A DNA stretch of 64,000 nucleotides, taken from NCBI GenBank assembly GCA_963402885.1, contig OY727097.1, forward strand, positions 12,648,001-12,712,000, read 5' to 3'. Positions 10,960 to 24,283 of the stretch are shown one piece after another. Every line of letters starts with the position of its first letter. Position 1 is the first letter of the stretch. A model generated the notes under the pieces. It was given only the letters and a program-made list of their open reading frames with translations. It did not search any database and was not told where the DNA came from. The position numbers and the translations under genes are program-made. The DNA is from Antedon bifida (lineage: Eukaryota > Echinodermata > Crinoidea > Comatulida > Antedonidae).

Positions 10960-13763
10960 TTTTTTTTTATTTATTTATTTTTTTTTTTATTCAATATATC
11001 GTAATCGCAGCACAAGGCTGAATTAAAACAATATTAACATGATAATGTACACATTAAAAGGACAAAAAATCTAAAAAGTTACAAATATAAAAATATAAAG
11101 GTACAAAATTCAAGAATCGATAAAAATATACAAAATTGAAAATAGACAAAAAGTAGCACACAAGCACGCGAGCAGAAATTGCACATGACGACCAATAAAA
11201 CATGAATCATTTGTCATTAAGGAGTTTGGCGAGAAAGGGTATAGCAGTTTTGGCATATCTTTCGGTTCCTTCGGTTCGGTACCTTTATGCCAAATATGTA
11301 TCTATATCGTTTTGAGAATGACAGAATTATTTTACTACTATACATTGGTTTGTAAATGAATACATTTATAAATACTTATCAAGTCATGTTAATGAAAATG
11401 AGAAGAAATTACAATAAAAAGTGGGTGATTCCCACGAAAGATAAACATATATCTTTCGGTTCGAGCACGGAGGATTAGAAATTCGTTGGATTTTCTAAGG
11501 AGCATAAAGTGAGAACGAGAATTAATAGGAAACCACTCTTTGATGGAATTGGAACAGACGCATCGATGTGCAAATTCTTTACATAATTTAATTCTTCTCG
11601 TAACCAAGCGTCTGAAGATTAATACTTTTAAGTGCGTTAAGATATGTGTCGTACTTAGGTCCCAATATAATCCGAAGCGCTCTTTTTTGAATTCGCTCAA
11701 TCATGAGAGACTGTTTTATAGTAATACAACTATGCCACGCTGTTGAGGCATACTCGACAATAGGACACCAAATCGCAAGCAGAAACTCCAAAACGCTTGA
11801 GACGATTGAGTATATATAATCTACGGCTACTATTAGAAATCATATTGCTAACAAGAGTATCCCATCTTAAATTTGCTTGTATAGGGATACCGAGAATTTT
11901 TATTTCATGCACAAAATCCAGCAATTTACCACCTATAACTAAGTTTGGAGGATCAACAAACTTGCAAGGCTTTACATTTTGATGGATTGAGTTTGAGAAA
12001 GTTGTGACTAGCCCAGTTATCTAGATCACAAACGTCAGAATCAACAAAAGTGGGATCGCTAGCACGACGGACCTCAACAAGGATAATATCGTCAACATAC
12101 TTAAATTTAGATGATTGGGCGTTTACGGCAGCATCGTTAATTATAACGTTAAAAATAATTGGTCCAAACTTAGTACCATGAGGGACGCCACAAGAGAGCG
12201 TTACCCATTCGTTCGGAATGGTAACGAACTCTTTGGCGTCGGAGATATCGTTACCGAACCATTTACAAACAAACTCCTCACATACTTTTGCTAGAATCGA
12301 CGTGAGGGATATAGGGCGAAGATTTGAAACAATAACAGGTTTAGATTTAGGGATAGGGGTAATAGTGGCGTCTTTCCACATTTGAGGAATGGAACCTTGG
12401 GCAAGGGATGCATTAGTAATACTAGTAACAGGGATACTAAATTCGCATGCAAATTCTTTAATCAATTTTACAGGAAGTTCATTGGGTCCTGGGGCTTTTC
12501 TGGCGTTAATTAATAAGGCTGTGAACATTTCCCAGATTTGAATCTGGGGGAGGGGGGAGATGTAAGGTTGGAAGGTAGGCTGGTAGCTTATGGCGTTCAA
12601 TCGGGCGGCTATTATGTGAGATTGAGGCAAAATTCTGATAGATTGCCTTAACTTTGGGGGACTCCGGGGACTGAAATGTTGGGATGGGATGGGATTGTAA
12701 TGTATTGCTCATAATTTGCATTCCTTTATGCCAATTGGATGGATCATTCTTTTTTAAATTTGAAAGGCGGTCTTGATAAAAGGATTTTTTGCTGATTTGA
12801 TAGAGAAAATGATTTTGTTTCTAAGGAAGCGCCACAGGTACGTTTTATTTTGGCAAAAGGCTACTTGGCGCTTTTTAATGAGAATCTTAATTTCTGGGTC
12901 ATCCAAGGTTTGTCATTAGTATGCATTTTAGAAGTTTTTAGTGGAAAGTGAGTATTAATAGCGCTATTGACTGTACGATAAAATAAATCAGCCTTAGCTT
13001 GGGGTGACTTAGCTTCTAGGACTTCCACCCAAGATTGGCCAGTTATCCACCTCCCAAATTCAAACATACGATGCTTAGGCAAAGGTCTAAAATACTTTTC
13101 CTAATACTACCATTTAATTTAAGGCCGCTCGGGGCCCAAAAAACAGTATTATGGTCATTATTACAAATTGATGCACCAACAACTGGTTTACAATAAACGT
13201 TATTAATGTTAGTAACAATAATGTCCAAAATAGCAAGTTCATGTGTAGGTGTCACGAACACTTGTTTCATAGAGTGAGCACAAAATGGGGTTGATATCAA
13301 CTCTGTTAAAATCGCCCAGTATGACGAAACCAATTTCCGGGTATATTGTCTTTAACTGATCAACATTAAAAATTATGTGGTCAACTAGCACTTGCTGATG
13401 TTCAGATTTTGGAGGTATATAAACAGCACAGACAGCTATCGCAGACACCTTGCGTGGGAGTCGTTAAGGATGAACATACAGCCACAAACATTCAAGAACA
13501 TTGAGAATAATAACATCTTTAATCGGCGTTGCATATGGGGATATTGTCCGTTACGTAGACGGCAACTCCGCCACCAGTTTTTTCCTCTCTTAATTTAGTG
13601 AAAACATTAAAGCCATCAATTGATAAGAAATCTGTCGAGATTGAATTCGACTGCCATGTTTCTGCTACAACAGCTATATCAACAGGGCATATACAGTTAT
13701 TCTTAATAACGGCTTCTAATTCGTCAATTTTGTTGAATACGGAGCGAGTGTTTGTAAGTAAAA
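10960..13763 (-). mobile_element. LINE-A copy 2
   Basis: Same organisation as copy 1, with endonuclease pieces at about 13239-13750, linker 12861-13333 and reverse transcriptase at about 11389-12630. It has lost 257 bp (equivalent to 7313-7569 of copy 1, removing part of the palm) and about 17 bp near 11955. Copy 3 has both of these losses too. The tail at 10960-10990 is T-rich on the plus strand with ATTT units. Confidence 0.85.
11953..12630 (-). pseudogene. LINE-A copy 2 reverse transcriptase, internally deleted
   Basis: One 225-codon frame joins fingers motifs (ARKAPGPNELPVKLIKEF, WKDATITPIPKSKP, SNLRPISLTS) to the palm motifs SCGVPHGTKFGPIIFNVI and YVDD. The FIKAFDSVNH segment has been removed by the deletion. 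It therefore lacks a catalytic aspartate region despite being open. Confidence 0.8.
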
Positions 13764-14595
13764 CAAGGCCATATACATGGCTGCAGTTGCGTGCTCAAGT
13801 TAGTGTTTAGCGACCAACCAACCGACCGACCGACCAACCGACCGAAACTGCTGAACATGTTTAAAAATGTTGAAAATGTTTAAAAACATTTATGATAATG
13901 ACAATGACAACTTCTTTTATTTTCTTTGTAAATAAAGTAAATAAATAAACAACAAAATTAACATTTATAATTACGAAATTGATTTAACAAAGAAAAGGGG
14001 AAAATTCTTGAAGCAGATGCTTATATTTTTTTAATTTACACGTGCGTAGCCTGTCACTTTTGACGTGCTCGTATAACGTAATTTCGAATTGTAAAGTGAA
14101 TCAAATATGATGACATTAAAGAAAGGTTGGAAAATAGAAATTGAGCAAAAAGATTGCGTATTAAAGTGCAATGCGCGTGCAAAAATCTGCGCACTCATTA
14201 CAATTTTTTAAACGCTTAAAATTGACTGAAACGTACTCTAATTTCATCGAAAATAAATTAGACAATTTTGAAAATTTTAAGCGCGCGTATGCATGCGTTA
14301 TATGCGCTACGCACGTAGTTGTATTGCCATATGAAATATGAGTACCAAATTTTATTTAATTGTGATTCATGCTTGTGAAGATATGATTACAAACGTGATT
14401 TCGTTAAATCGTGCGTAGACCGCGTATTTTTGATTGCGCACCGTGAAAAACATAACCACATCGAAAAATGGACTTAACTAGATGAAACTGATATCAAGAC
14501 AAGGCCATATACAAGTTAGTGTTTACCGACCGACCGACTGACCAACCGACCGACATAGTGAGCTGGAAAGTCGCGTTGCACGCGACTAAAAACAG
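13764..14595 (+). mobile_element. CCGACC composite element, copy 2
   Basis: Two CAAGGCCATATAC starts (13764 and about 14501), each followed by a CCGA/CCAA run. The right end is complete: GACATAGTGAGCTGG, then the hairpin AGTCGCGT-TGC-ACGCGACT and AAAAAC. The hairpin arms are a perfect 8-bp complement. Confidence 0.65.
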
Positions 14596-14679
14596 GTAGA
14601 CCACCAACGGTTTTGGGAGCGAAATGAAGTGTTCTTACCCAAATCCGCCAGATGCTTGAGAGATCGTGTTTACATATAT

Positions 14680-15285
14680 TACAAGATAACTTTAATGTCA
14701 AATAGTTTATCAACGAAAAATTTGAAATTGGTTTTTCTCATGGCAACTTAATAAATATAGAAATAGAATAAAATCAGTAAACTGTTAAAACACAAAGTAA
14801 AATACACAGAACTGTAAAATATGTACAGATAAGGATAAATGCTATCAGGTGTTCCCAGGTGTTTGAAAATACAATTATTTGTGTTTGTAGTCATTAGATT
14901 TAAATATACATTGTGGGACAAATGACAGTCGGTACCGTGCTGTCCGTAACCTTGATATTATTCTTAGTCTACACCCAGTACGATTAAACACGAAGGATGT
15001 ACGGAGTGGATGAGTATCATCGTTCATAATTGCAATTCTTTTCTGTTCCATTCGATTAACATACATTTCCATAACACTAGGCAGATTATTATCTCCATTT
15101 ATGCATTTCTTAGCTCTTTTAACTATGCGTTCAAATTGATTTTTATTGTATTCATACGTGTTACCATAGTAGCAAGTTAAGTTAAACATTGAAACACTTT
15201 GTATAACGGCTTTGTAGAAAAGTACAAGTATTTCTTCATTTACCCTAAAGTTTTTGAGTTTCCTAATGAAATACAAACGTATTAA
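14680..15285 (-). mobile_element. LINE-B fragment in block B (3' part only)
   Basis: Minus-strand C-terminal segment of LINE-B: FIRKLKNFRVNEEILVLFYK, NLTCYYGNTYEYNKNQ, RAKKCINGDNNLPSV and the LRTSFVFNRTGCRLR end, followed by 3' UTR and an ACAAGATA tail near 14680. The reverse transcriptase palm and the endonuclease are absent; the element stops abruptly at 15285 against intron sequence. Confidence 0.8.
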
Positions 15286-16540
15286 ATAATTCAATATTGT
15301 GTGTATAAATATACGTGGCGGGCGTTTATTAGAGGGTGGATGTTGCATATTACAAAGATGTTTTATGGGAGATAGAACCCGGGTCTCAATGGCGATACAG
15401 TACATGCAGAGTACCAGAACGTAACAGTTCCAGAAACGGATGAAACAAGAATTTAATTAAGTATGAAAGCAAACATACAACGGACAATGATTAATAGTTT
15501 CCCATCACCGTGATTAGTTCGGGATATCCGCGTTAACGCACACAGTGTATCAAACATCTTAAAATACGCACATACTCTCTGACCTGAAAAAAAACTATTT
15601 ATAGAGCTGAATTATGTATATTTTGTGTCATACAGTACGGTATTAAGTGCGAATAACCAATAAAGTTAATAGTGTATGTTTTCTTCGTAAAAAACCCAAT
15701 GTATTGTATGTGATATTTTTCTTGATAGTATAATATTCATTTGTTGGTGGATATGATGCATTCTGAAAGTCCTTTAAGGGTTTTGTTAAAAGAAACATCA
15801 ACAACGATTTAATTTTAAACAATGTTAATATATGTTTTGGTATCGGAAAATGTCATATTAAAAATACAAATTTTGATAGCTAAAAGATGTGTATTCAACT
15901 GTAACATTTCAGAGGACCCACAAATTTCAGGTCATTGTTAAAAGAAATATTGAAAAAAATATATTGCTTTTGAAAATTATAATTTGCATGCATATAACCT
16001 AAAATAGAAAAATGTATGAGTATAGTCTGTCTTTTAACTACTCATGATAAGTATACATTTTTGCTTGATTGGTTTTGTATCTTGTTGTTGAAAACGAAAG
16101 TGCGAAGGTTTTTGGCAGTTTTGTCACCAAGTGCGCGCGACAGGTATTACAAAGTGTTATGTGACGATTATTACAAAGTTCGAAAGGGAGTTTACAGATA
16201 GTTATTATATATGCGATGTTTTTTTTCTCAAGACAGTTTATCCGGAATCGACTCTATTTTTGTCCTTTCTTGAGTTTCGGGATCATAAATTTGATGAGAT
16301 CTTGCTTGGAGGTATCCAAGTCCAAGTAAATGACTGCGACTTTTAAACTATCTTTGATGGGGCAGCGTTGTTTCGAATCATGTGCAGTTCTCGACAATAC
16401 AGTTATCCTCACTACAAAGTAGACATGAGTTGGTTCATTTAGGTATGTTATTACCGATACGCCCTTTAAATTGTAAAATTAGCACTTTGTTTTAATCACA
16501 CTGAATTATATAGCACATATTAGTATTAATGTTTGTAACA
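15286..16540. repeat. Intron segment paired with 44300-45780
   Basis: Left part of duplication block C. Words such as GTACCAGAACGTAACAG, TTAACGCACACAGTGTA and GTTTTGTCACCAAGTGCGCG recur in the same order at 44560-45340, and part of it also at 39120-39470. Non-coding. It leads directly into exon C, as the partner leads into exon E. Confidence 0.75.
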
Positions 16541-16545
16541 CTTAC

Positions 16546-16644
16546 ATTTTTCTGAAGATCCACATTAGCTCCAGCCTTGATCAAAATAGTGCAAACATCT
16601 GTGTGGCCGTTTTGTGCAGCCACATATAAAGATGACGCTCCAGT
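16546..16644 (-). CDS. Ankyrin-repeat exon C
   Basis: A 99-bp phase 0/0 exon reading TGASSLYVAAQNGHTDVC, then TILIKAGANVDLQKN. The acceptor is TTTCAG|ACT and the donor is AAT|GTAAGTG. It is nearly identical to exon E, 29 kb away. The intron on its acceptor side carries a TTAA-flanked insertion (16771-17396) that exon E's intron lacks, so that insertion is younger than the C/E duplication. Confidence 0.88.
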
Positions 16645-16770
16645 CTGAAATATTACAAACATTATGTTATAGTATGTTTCACTCTAAACAAAGTATTGCA
16701 CTGAAATCAATACGATGTGATCAATTAACAATAACGTTATGGATTTAAGTATGCTACATTGTTAAATTAA

Positions 16771-17396
16771 AGACCCCTTACCTGCAATTTTGGACGTTTT
16801 TTGGAAAATAATACATATATATCACTTTAAAAACATTAAACCATGTCATTCCTTGTCTTAAATGTACGTTTTATGGTAAATTATGATAAAAAGTGAGAAA
16901 CAATGCACTACCTAAGTAGCTCGCGGCGATCGACCTCTCGTGGACGGTCTTAGGCCTAGCCTAGCTAGGCTTAGTTTTGTAGGCCTAGCTGGTAAACATC
17001 GGTAACGTACGAACATCGTACGCTAGCTATATACCTAGCCTGACGTTGTATAGTTGCTGCATTAATTGTCTTTCTATTTTTGCCAGACTCCGTTGATACA
17101 AATTGGGGAAAACCCGGTATTTTCGCTGAAAAGTTAGGAGTCTTCCATTTGTTTTGGCCTCACGATCGATCGAAAAGTGGGCGAATTACAGGTGAAAAAC
17201 AAAAATATCAATCCGCGCGCAATGCATTTTGGGATTTATAGCGGGCCGCTATAATTATTAGAATCGACTTATTTTTCACATTTTTAACCGTTTAAAGACG
17301 AAAAAAGTTATCGCAATAGGACCATATAGTATTATTTTTACATTAAATATAGTTTGTGATCTTAAATTAGATCTAAAAAACGTAGGGAAGGGGGCT
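16771..17396. mobile_element. TTAA-flanked short transposon (piggyBac-type MITE candidate), 626 bp
   Basis: TTAA at 16767-16770 and 17397-17400. The paralogous introns at about 10770 and 46010 show the intact site (TTAAATTAAATAAAG). Ends AGACCCCTTACCT and, reversed, AGCCCCCTTCCCT form an imperfect inverted repeat. No transposase frame is present. The interior holds several TAGGCCTAG words near 16950-16990. Confidence 0.7.
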
Positions 17397-17592
17397 TTAA
17401 ATAAAGAGTAATGTATTGTATACGTATACATTTGTCTTGCTTGTATAACTTTTATAGTACTTTATAAATGTAAAACAAGTGTTTCTTTGCCTGAAATGTA
17501 AACACTTCATCCGGTAGTGCTAACTAGTCTTAGTGTAAATTATGATAAAGTGTTGACGGGAAGACGTTCTGCCGATAGAGGGCCAAAATCAC

Positions 17593-20339
17593 GTTTTTTT
17601 TAAATGTATTTATTTATTTATTCAATATATCGTAATCGCAGCACAAGGCTGAATTAAAACAATATTACCATGATAATGTACACATCAAAAGGACAAAAAA
17701 TCTAAAAAAATTACAAATATAAAAATATAAAGGTACAAAATTAAAGAATCGATAAAAATATACAAAATTAAAAATAGACAAAAAGTAGCATACAAGCACG
17801 CGAGCAGAATTTGCACATGACGACCAATAAAACAAGAATCATTTGTCATTAAGGATTTTGGCGAGAAAGGGTATAGCACTTTTAGCATATCTTTCGGTTC
17901 CTTCGGTTCGGTACCTTTATGCCAAACATGTATCTATATTGTTTTCAGAATGACAGAATTATTTTACTACTATACATTGGTTTGTAAATGAATACGTTTA
18001 TAAATACCTATTAAGTCATGTTAATGAAAATGAGAAGAAATTACAATAAAAGTGGGTGATTCCGACGAAAGATAAAAAAAATATCTTTCGGTTCGAGCAC
18101 GGTGGATTAGAAATTCGTTGGATTTTCTAAGGAGCATACTGTGAGAACAAGAATTAATAGGAAACCACTCTTTGATGGAATTGGGACAGACGCATCGATG
18201 TACAAATTCTTTAAATAATGTAATTCTTCTCGTATCAAGCGTCTGAAGATTAGTACTTTTAAGTGCGTTAAGATATGTGTCGTACTTAGGTTCCAATATA
18301 ATCCGAAGCGCTCTTTCTTTAATTCGCTCAATCATGAGAGATTGTTTTATAGTAATACAACTATGCCACGCTGTTGAGGCATACACGAAAATAGGACAAA
18401 CGTACCCCACATAAACGGACACCAAATCGCCTGCAGAAACTCCAAAACGCTTGAGACGATTAAGCATATATAATCTACGGCTACTATTAGAAATCATATT
18501 GCTAACAAGAGTATCCCATCTTAAATTTGCTTGTATAGGGATACCGAGAATTTTTATTTCATGCACAAAATCCAGCAATTTACCACCTAAAACTAAGTTT
18601 GGAGGATCAACAAACTTGCAAGGCTTTACATTTTGATGGATTGAGTTTGAGAAAGTTGTGACTAGCCCAGTTATCTAGATCACAAACGTCAGAATCAACA
18701 AAAGTGGGATCGCTAGCACGACGGACCTCAACAAGGATAATATCGTCAACATACTTAAATTTAGATGATTGGGCGTTTACGGCAGCATCGTTAATTATAA
18801 CGTTAAAAATAATTGGTATAAACTTAGTACCATGAGGGACGCCACAAGAGAGCGTTACCCATTCGTTCGGAATGGTAACGAACTCTTTGGCGTCGGAGAT
18901 ATCGTTACCGAACCATTTACAAACAAACTCCTCACATACTTTTGCTAGAATCTACGTGAGGTATATAGGGCGAAGATTTGAAACAATAGCAGGTTTAAAT
19001 TTAGGGATAGGGGTAATAGTGGCGTCTTTCCACATTTGAGGAATGGAACCTTGGGCAAGTGATGCATTAAGAATACTAGTAACAGGGATACTAAATTCGA
19101 ATCCAAATTCTTTAATCAATTTTCCAAAAAGTCCATAGGGGGTCCAGGGGCTTTTCTGTAAACATTTGGTTGGAAGGAAGGCTGGTAGCTTATGGCGTTC
19201 AATCAGGCGGCTATTATGTGAGATTGAGGGGACTTTGGGGGACTCCGGGGACTGAAATGTTGGAATGGGATTGTAATTTATTGCTCATAATTTGGATTCC
19301 TTTATGCCAACTGGATGGATCATTCTTTTCTAAATTTGAAAGGCTGTCTTGATAAAAGGATTTTTTGCTAATTTGATTGAGAAAATGATTTTGTTTCTAA
19401 GGAAGCGCCACAGGTACGTTTTATTTTGGCAAAAGGCTACTTGGCGCTTTTTAATGAGAATCTTAATTTCTGGGGTCATCCAAGGTTTGTCATTAGTATG
19501 CATTTTAGAAGTTTTTAGTGGAAAGTGAGTGTTAATAGCGCTATTGACTGTACGATAAAATAAATCAGCCTTAGCTTGGGGTGACTTAGCTTCTAGGACT
19601 TTAACCCAAGATTGGCTAGTTATCCACCTACCAAATTCAAACATACGATGCTTAGGCAGGTCTAAAAATACTTTTTCTAATATTACCATTTAATTTAAGG
19701 CCGCTCGGGGCCCAAAAAACAGTATTATGGTCACTATTACAAATTGGTGCACCAACAACTGGTTTACAATAAACGTTATTAATGTTAGTAACAATAATGT
19801 CCAAAATAGCAAGTTCACGTGTAGGTGTCACGAACACTTGTTTCATAGAGTGAGCAGGAAATGGGGTTGATATTAACTCTGTTAAAATCGCCCAGTATGA
19901 CAAAACCAATTTCCGGGTATATTGTCTTTAACTGATCAACAGTAAAAATTATGTGGTCAACTAGCACTTGCTGATGTTCAGATTTTGGAGGTATATAAAC
20001 AGCACAGACAGCTATCGCAGACACCTTGCGTAGGAGTCGGTAAGGACGAACAAACAGCCACAAACATTCAAGAACATTAGGAATAATAACATCTTTAATC
20101 GGCGTTGCATGCAGGGATATTGTCCGTTACGTAGACGGCAATCCCGCCACCAGTTTTTTCCTCTCATAATTTAGTGAAAACATTAAAGCCATCAATTGAT
20201 AAGAATTCTGTCGAGATTGAATTCGACTGCCATGTTTCTGTTACAACAGCTATATCAACAAATCATATACAGTAATTCTTAAAAACGGCTTCTAATTCGT
20301 CAATTTTGTTGAGTACGGAGCGAGTGTTTGTAAGTAAAA
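17593..20339 (-). mobile_element. LINE-A copy 3
   Basis: Minus-strand LINE-A with C-terminal frame at 18021-18578 (185 codons), linker and endonuclease frames at 19330-20063, and tail at 17593-17625. It shares the 257-bp and 17-bp deletions with copy 2, but over about 18948-19120 it shares base changes with copy 4 (see findings). It also lost sequence around 19150 in the fingers region. Confidence 0.85.
18021..18578 (-). pseudogene. LINE-A copy 3 reverse transcriptase C-terminus
   Basis: 185 open codons from MLDFVHEIKILGIPIQANL through TAWHSCITIKQS, PKYDTYLNALKS and RTERYFFYLS. This is the thumb/C-terminal region after the palm, with no catalytic residues. The intact VYVGYVCPIFVYASTAW stretch shows what copies 1 and 2 lost near 6790 and 11765. 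Confidence 0.8.
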
Positions 20340-21158
20340 CAAGGCCATATACATGGCTGCAGTCGCGTGCTCAAGTTAGTGTTTACCGACCAACCAACCA
20401 ACCGACCGACCGACCAACCAACTGAAATTGCTGAACATTAAAAATGTTGAAAATGTTTAAAAGCATTTATGACAATGACAATGACAACTTCTTTCATTTT
20501 CTTTGTAAATAAAGTAAATAAATTAACATTTATAATTACAAAATTGATTTAACAAAGAAAAGGGGAAAATTCTTGAAGCATTTCCCCTTTTTTTTAATTT
20601 ACACGTGCGTAGCCTGTCACTTTTGACGTGTTCGTATAACGTAATTTCGAATTGTAAAGTGAATCAAATATGATGACATTAAAGAAAGGCTGTAAATCAA
20701 AAATCGGGCAAAAAGATTGCGTAATAACGTGCAGTGCGCGTGCAACGTTCTGCGCACTCATTACAATTTTTTAAACGTTTAAAATTGACTGAAACGTACT
20801 CTAATTTCATCGAAAATAAATTAGACAATTTTGAAAATTGTATGCGCGCGTACGCATGCGTTATATGCGCTACGCACGTAGTTGTATTGCCATAATGATA
20901 AAAAATGACCTAAAATTTATGAGTACCAAATTTTATTTAATTGTGATTCATGCTTGTGAAGATATGATTACAAACGTGATTTCGTTAAATCGTGCGTAGA
21001 CCGCGTAATTTTTGATTGCGCACCGTGAAAAACATAACATCGAAAAATGAACTTAGCTAGATGAAACTAATATCAAGACAAGGCCATATACAAGTTGGTG
21101 TTTACCGACCGACCGACCGACATAGTGAGCTGTAAAGTCGCGTTGCACGCGACTAAAA
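20340..21158 (+). mobile_element. CCGACC composite element, copy 3
   Basis: Same two-part structure as copy 2: tetramer runs at about 20386-20422 and 21107-21122, GCGC-rich interior, and the terminal perfect hairpin AGTCGCGT-TGC-ACGCGACT at about 21134-21152 followed by AAAAAC. Confidence 0.65.
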
Positions 21159-22199
21159 ACAGGTAGACCACCAACGGTTTTGGGAGCGAAATGAAAAGTG
21201 TTCTTACCCAAATCCGCCAGATGCTTGAGAGATCGTGTTTACATATATTAAATTGGCATTAGGCCTACGTATCATGGAGTTGGCATTACGAAAATTAGCG
21301 ATATTTCCATAGCACAAATAAAACAACACGTATTCTACGCTAATTAGTACCACCACGTTGGCCTCGTTTTCTTCGTTTAACCCGCTTGCAGGTGGTACGC
21401 AAATAGTTCGTCGAGTTCACGTTGTTCCACATGTGCACTACGCTGCTTCCGTGATATGCATAACAATTAAACAAGATACAAGATAACTTTAATGTCAAAT
21501 AGTTCATCAACGAAAAATTTGAAATTGGTTTTTCTCATGGAAACTTAATATAAAAATATAATAAAATCAGTAAACTGTTGAAACACAAAGTAAAATACAC
21601 AGAACTGTAAAATATGTACAGATAAGGATAAATGCTATCAGGTGTTTGAAAATACAATTATGTGTGTTTGTAGTCATTATATTTAAATATACATTGTGGG
21701 ACAAATGACAGTCGGTACCGTGCTGTCCGTAACTTCGATATTACTCTTAGTCTACACCCAGTACGATTAAACACGAAGGATGTACGGAGTGGATGAGTAA
21801 GCATCGTTCATAATTGCATTTCTTTTCTGTTCCATTCGATTAACATACATTTTCATAACACTAGGCAGATTATTATCTCCATTTATGCATTTCTTAGCTC
21901 TTTTAACTATGTGTTCATATTGATTTTTATTGTATTCATACGTGTTACCATAGTAGCAAGTTAAGTTAAACATTAAAACACTTTGTATAACGGCTTTGTA
22001 GAAGAGTACAAGTATTTCTTCATTTACCCTAAAGTTTTTGAGTTTCCTAATGAAATACAAACGTTGATTAGCTTTGCGAACAGTTGTTGCAGCCTGGTCT
22101 GTCCAGGTAAGTTTCTCATCAATCATGGTTCCTAAATATTTATATTTGTCAATATTTCAACAACTGCTCCTTCGATTATAAGTGGTTTATTTGAGGTTT

Positions 22200-23005
22200 T
22201 TAAATTCTGAAATCAATAAATAATTCTTTAGTTTTCTTAATATTAAGCTCTAAGTAATTATCGCCACACCATTTTGCAAATCTATTTACTTCATCGAAGT
22301 AACCGTTAGGTTTGTCTGACATGAAACCCGTTATTACAGTATCATCTGCATACTTGATGATGGAGCATTTAGGGTCTTCACATACATAGTCACTCGTATA
22401 GAGTGTAAATAAAATGGGGGATAATACAGCCTTGTGGGGCTTTAGACTGCTCATCTTCTATCTTAACATACTGTGATCGTTCCCTAAGGTAACTGATAAG
22501 CCATAACAACATTTTAGTATTGACATTTACTTTATACAATTTATCGATAAGTAAGTGAGACATGGATACAATTGAAAGCACTGGAAAAGTCAATAAAAGT
22601 TGATCTGATGAAAGATCTAGGCACATCAAGGTGTTTATATACACTATCAGTATACACCATCACTGCATCATCAACACCTCTGTTTTGACTATATGCAAAC
22701 TGATTAACATCATTATCAATATCATCATTCGACATAATCATTTTAAGCATTATTCTTTCCAAACATTTTATTGGATTTGGTGTCAAAGCTATGGGACGGT
22801 AATCGTTTAAGGAAGTAATTTGTTTAGTTTTAGGCAATGGTGCTAATAATGAAGTCTTCCAAATAGTTGGGATAACTCCAGTATCAATAGTACGTTGGAA
22901 AAAACTTGTAAATACTGGAGAGAGTTGGTGACCACAAAACTTCAGCACTTTATTGCTAATACCGTCAGGACCCGTAGCTTTGTTCACCTTAACACCTGAG
23001 AACAC
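22200..23005 (-). pseudogene. LINE-B reverse transcriptase, broken
   Basis: Three overlapping frames give KVNKATGPDGISNKVLKF, GVIPTIWKTSLLAPLPK, LNDYRPIALTPNPIKCLER, FIDFSSAFNC, SPILFTLYTSD and KYADDTVITG, then NYLELNIKKTKELFIDF. These are the ordered fingers and palm motifs with catalytic YADD. The QGC motif region is deleted or shifted near 22440, splitting the domain. Confidence 0.85.
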
Positions 23006-23725
23006 CTGCCCGACTAAAGTTTCATCAATACTTAAAATAGTGGACTCTTTATTGGTTTCGTTTTCTAATTACCTTATGTTATCGCTAAAATCATGTTTAT
23101 CAAATCGGCAGTAAAATTCATTTAGGTCATTTGCGAGTTTAAAATTAAAATTGTTAGTATTACTATTATCATTACTTTCTTTACAGTTAAAACCAGACAT
23201 TGTTCGCATTGCCTTCCATGCTCCGCGGCTATCACAGTTCTTAAATTTTTTCTTTCTGTTCTACTATATTCAGCTTTACCGGATTTGATTAACTTGTTGA
23301 TTTCTTTTTGTTTTAGTTTGACAAGACTGCTTTTGTTATCTGCAAAAGCCCGTTTTTTTCTTAATTAATAGCAGTCTTATGTTTCTCGACATCCATGGTT
23401 TGTTATTTGCGTACACTTTCTTGTATTTGATCGGGATCACATTTCCAACACAATATTTAATGTACTCATTTACAGCAGTAACATTAGTGTCGATATTATT
23501 ATCGTCGAACATCGACCAGTCCGTACATTCGAAGCATGTGTCCACTGCATCTTCCGTCCAGGCGCGGTATTCAATTGTGATTGGCTTGAATTGCTTTTAA
23601 AACGCTGTCTGTATTTCGGCAGCATACACATTGTATTATGATCAGATGCTCCTAATGGCACTCGCGATTTCACATTATATTCACACTTAATGTTTCTAAA
23701 ACATTTGTCTAAGATCGTAGTGCCT

Positions 23726-24283
23726 CTAGTTGGTTTGGTAATATATTGCACATAACCCGGATCTAAAGCGGTATTTGTTAAAATCACCCAGTACGAGTGT
23801 AATGGAATCCGGTGATTTACTTTCGAGATCGTTTAACCTGCGTCTTAGCTCTTTGTTTACAATCGCCTTATTTGCATTTGGGTGTATGTAGAGAACAACA
23901 ACAAATACCTGGGGTAATTCACACGGCAAATAAAATGGCCGCAAACCAACTATAATCAACTCTATGTCGGGTGAACAATAACGTTCTTTAACGGATGAAT
24001 TATTGCACCATTTATTGTTGAAGTAAAGACATACACCACCACCTCTGTTTTTGTCCGTTTCACTGGTTCTGTCACCTCTAATAAGCTCATAATTTGGTAT
24101 GTGTAATGCACTATTGGGAACGTCTACCCCCAGCCAGGTCTCGCTAAAACACATTAAATTAACATCACGAAACTCCTGTAAATATCTCAGATTACTGCTA
24201 ATTTCATCAATTTTATTTGGTAGCGATCTAACCTTTGCAAGGAGGATGGAGGAGAGTGGACTCTTATTACCACTTTTCCTCAT
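23726..24283 (-). pseudogene. LINE-B endonuclease, 185 codons
   Basis: Open frame with AKVRSLPNKIDEI (about residues 17-29), CFSETWLGVD (about 44-53), NRGGGVCLYFNNKW and TLVLGDFNKYR (about 163-173). These are the order and motifs of an apurinic-like LINE endonuclease. The frame then shifts; the rest (ASDHNTMC and onward) continues at 23470-23787. Confidence 0.85.

Larger units (their letters stand above)
9955..15285. repeat. Duplication block B
   Basis: The second direct copy of block A, with ankyrin exon B, LINE-A and the CCGACC element. It adds a truncated LINE-B at its end. It lacks the AAGT-tailed insertion of block A, giving that element's empty site. Confidence 0.75.
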
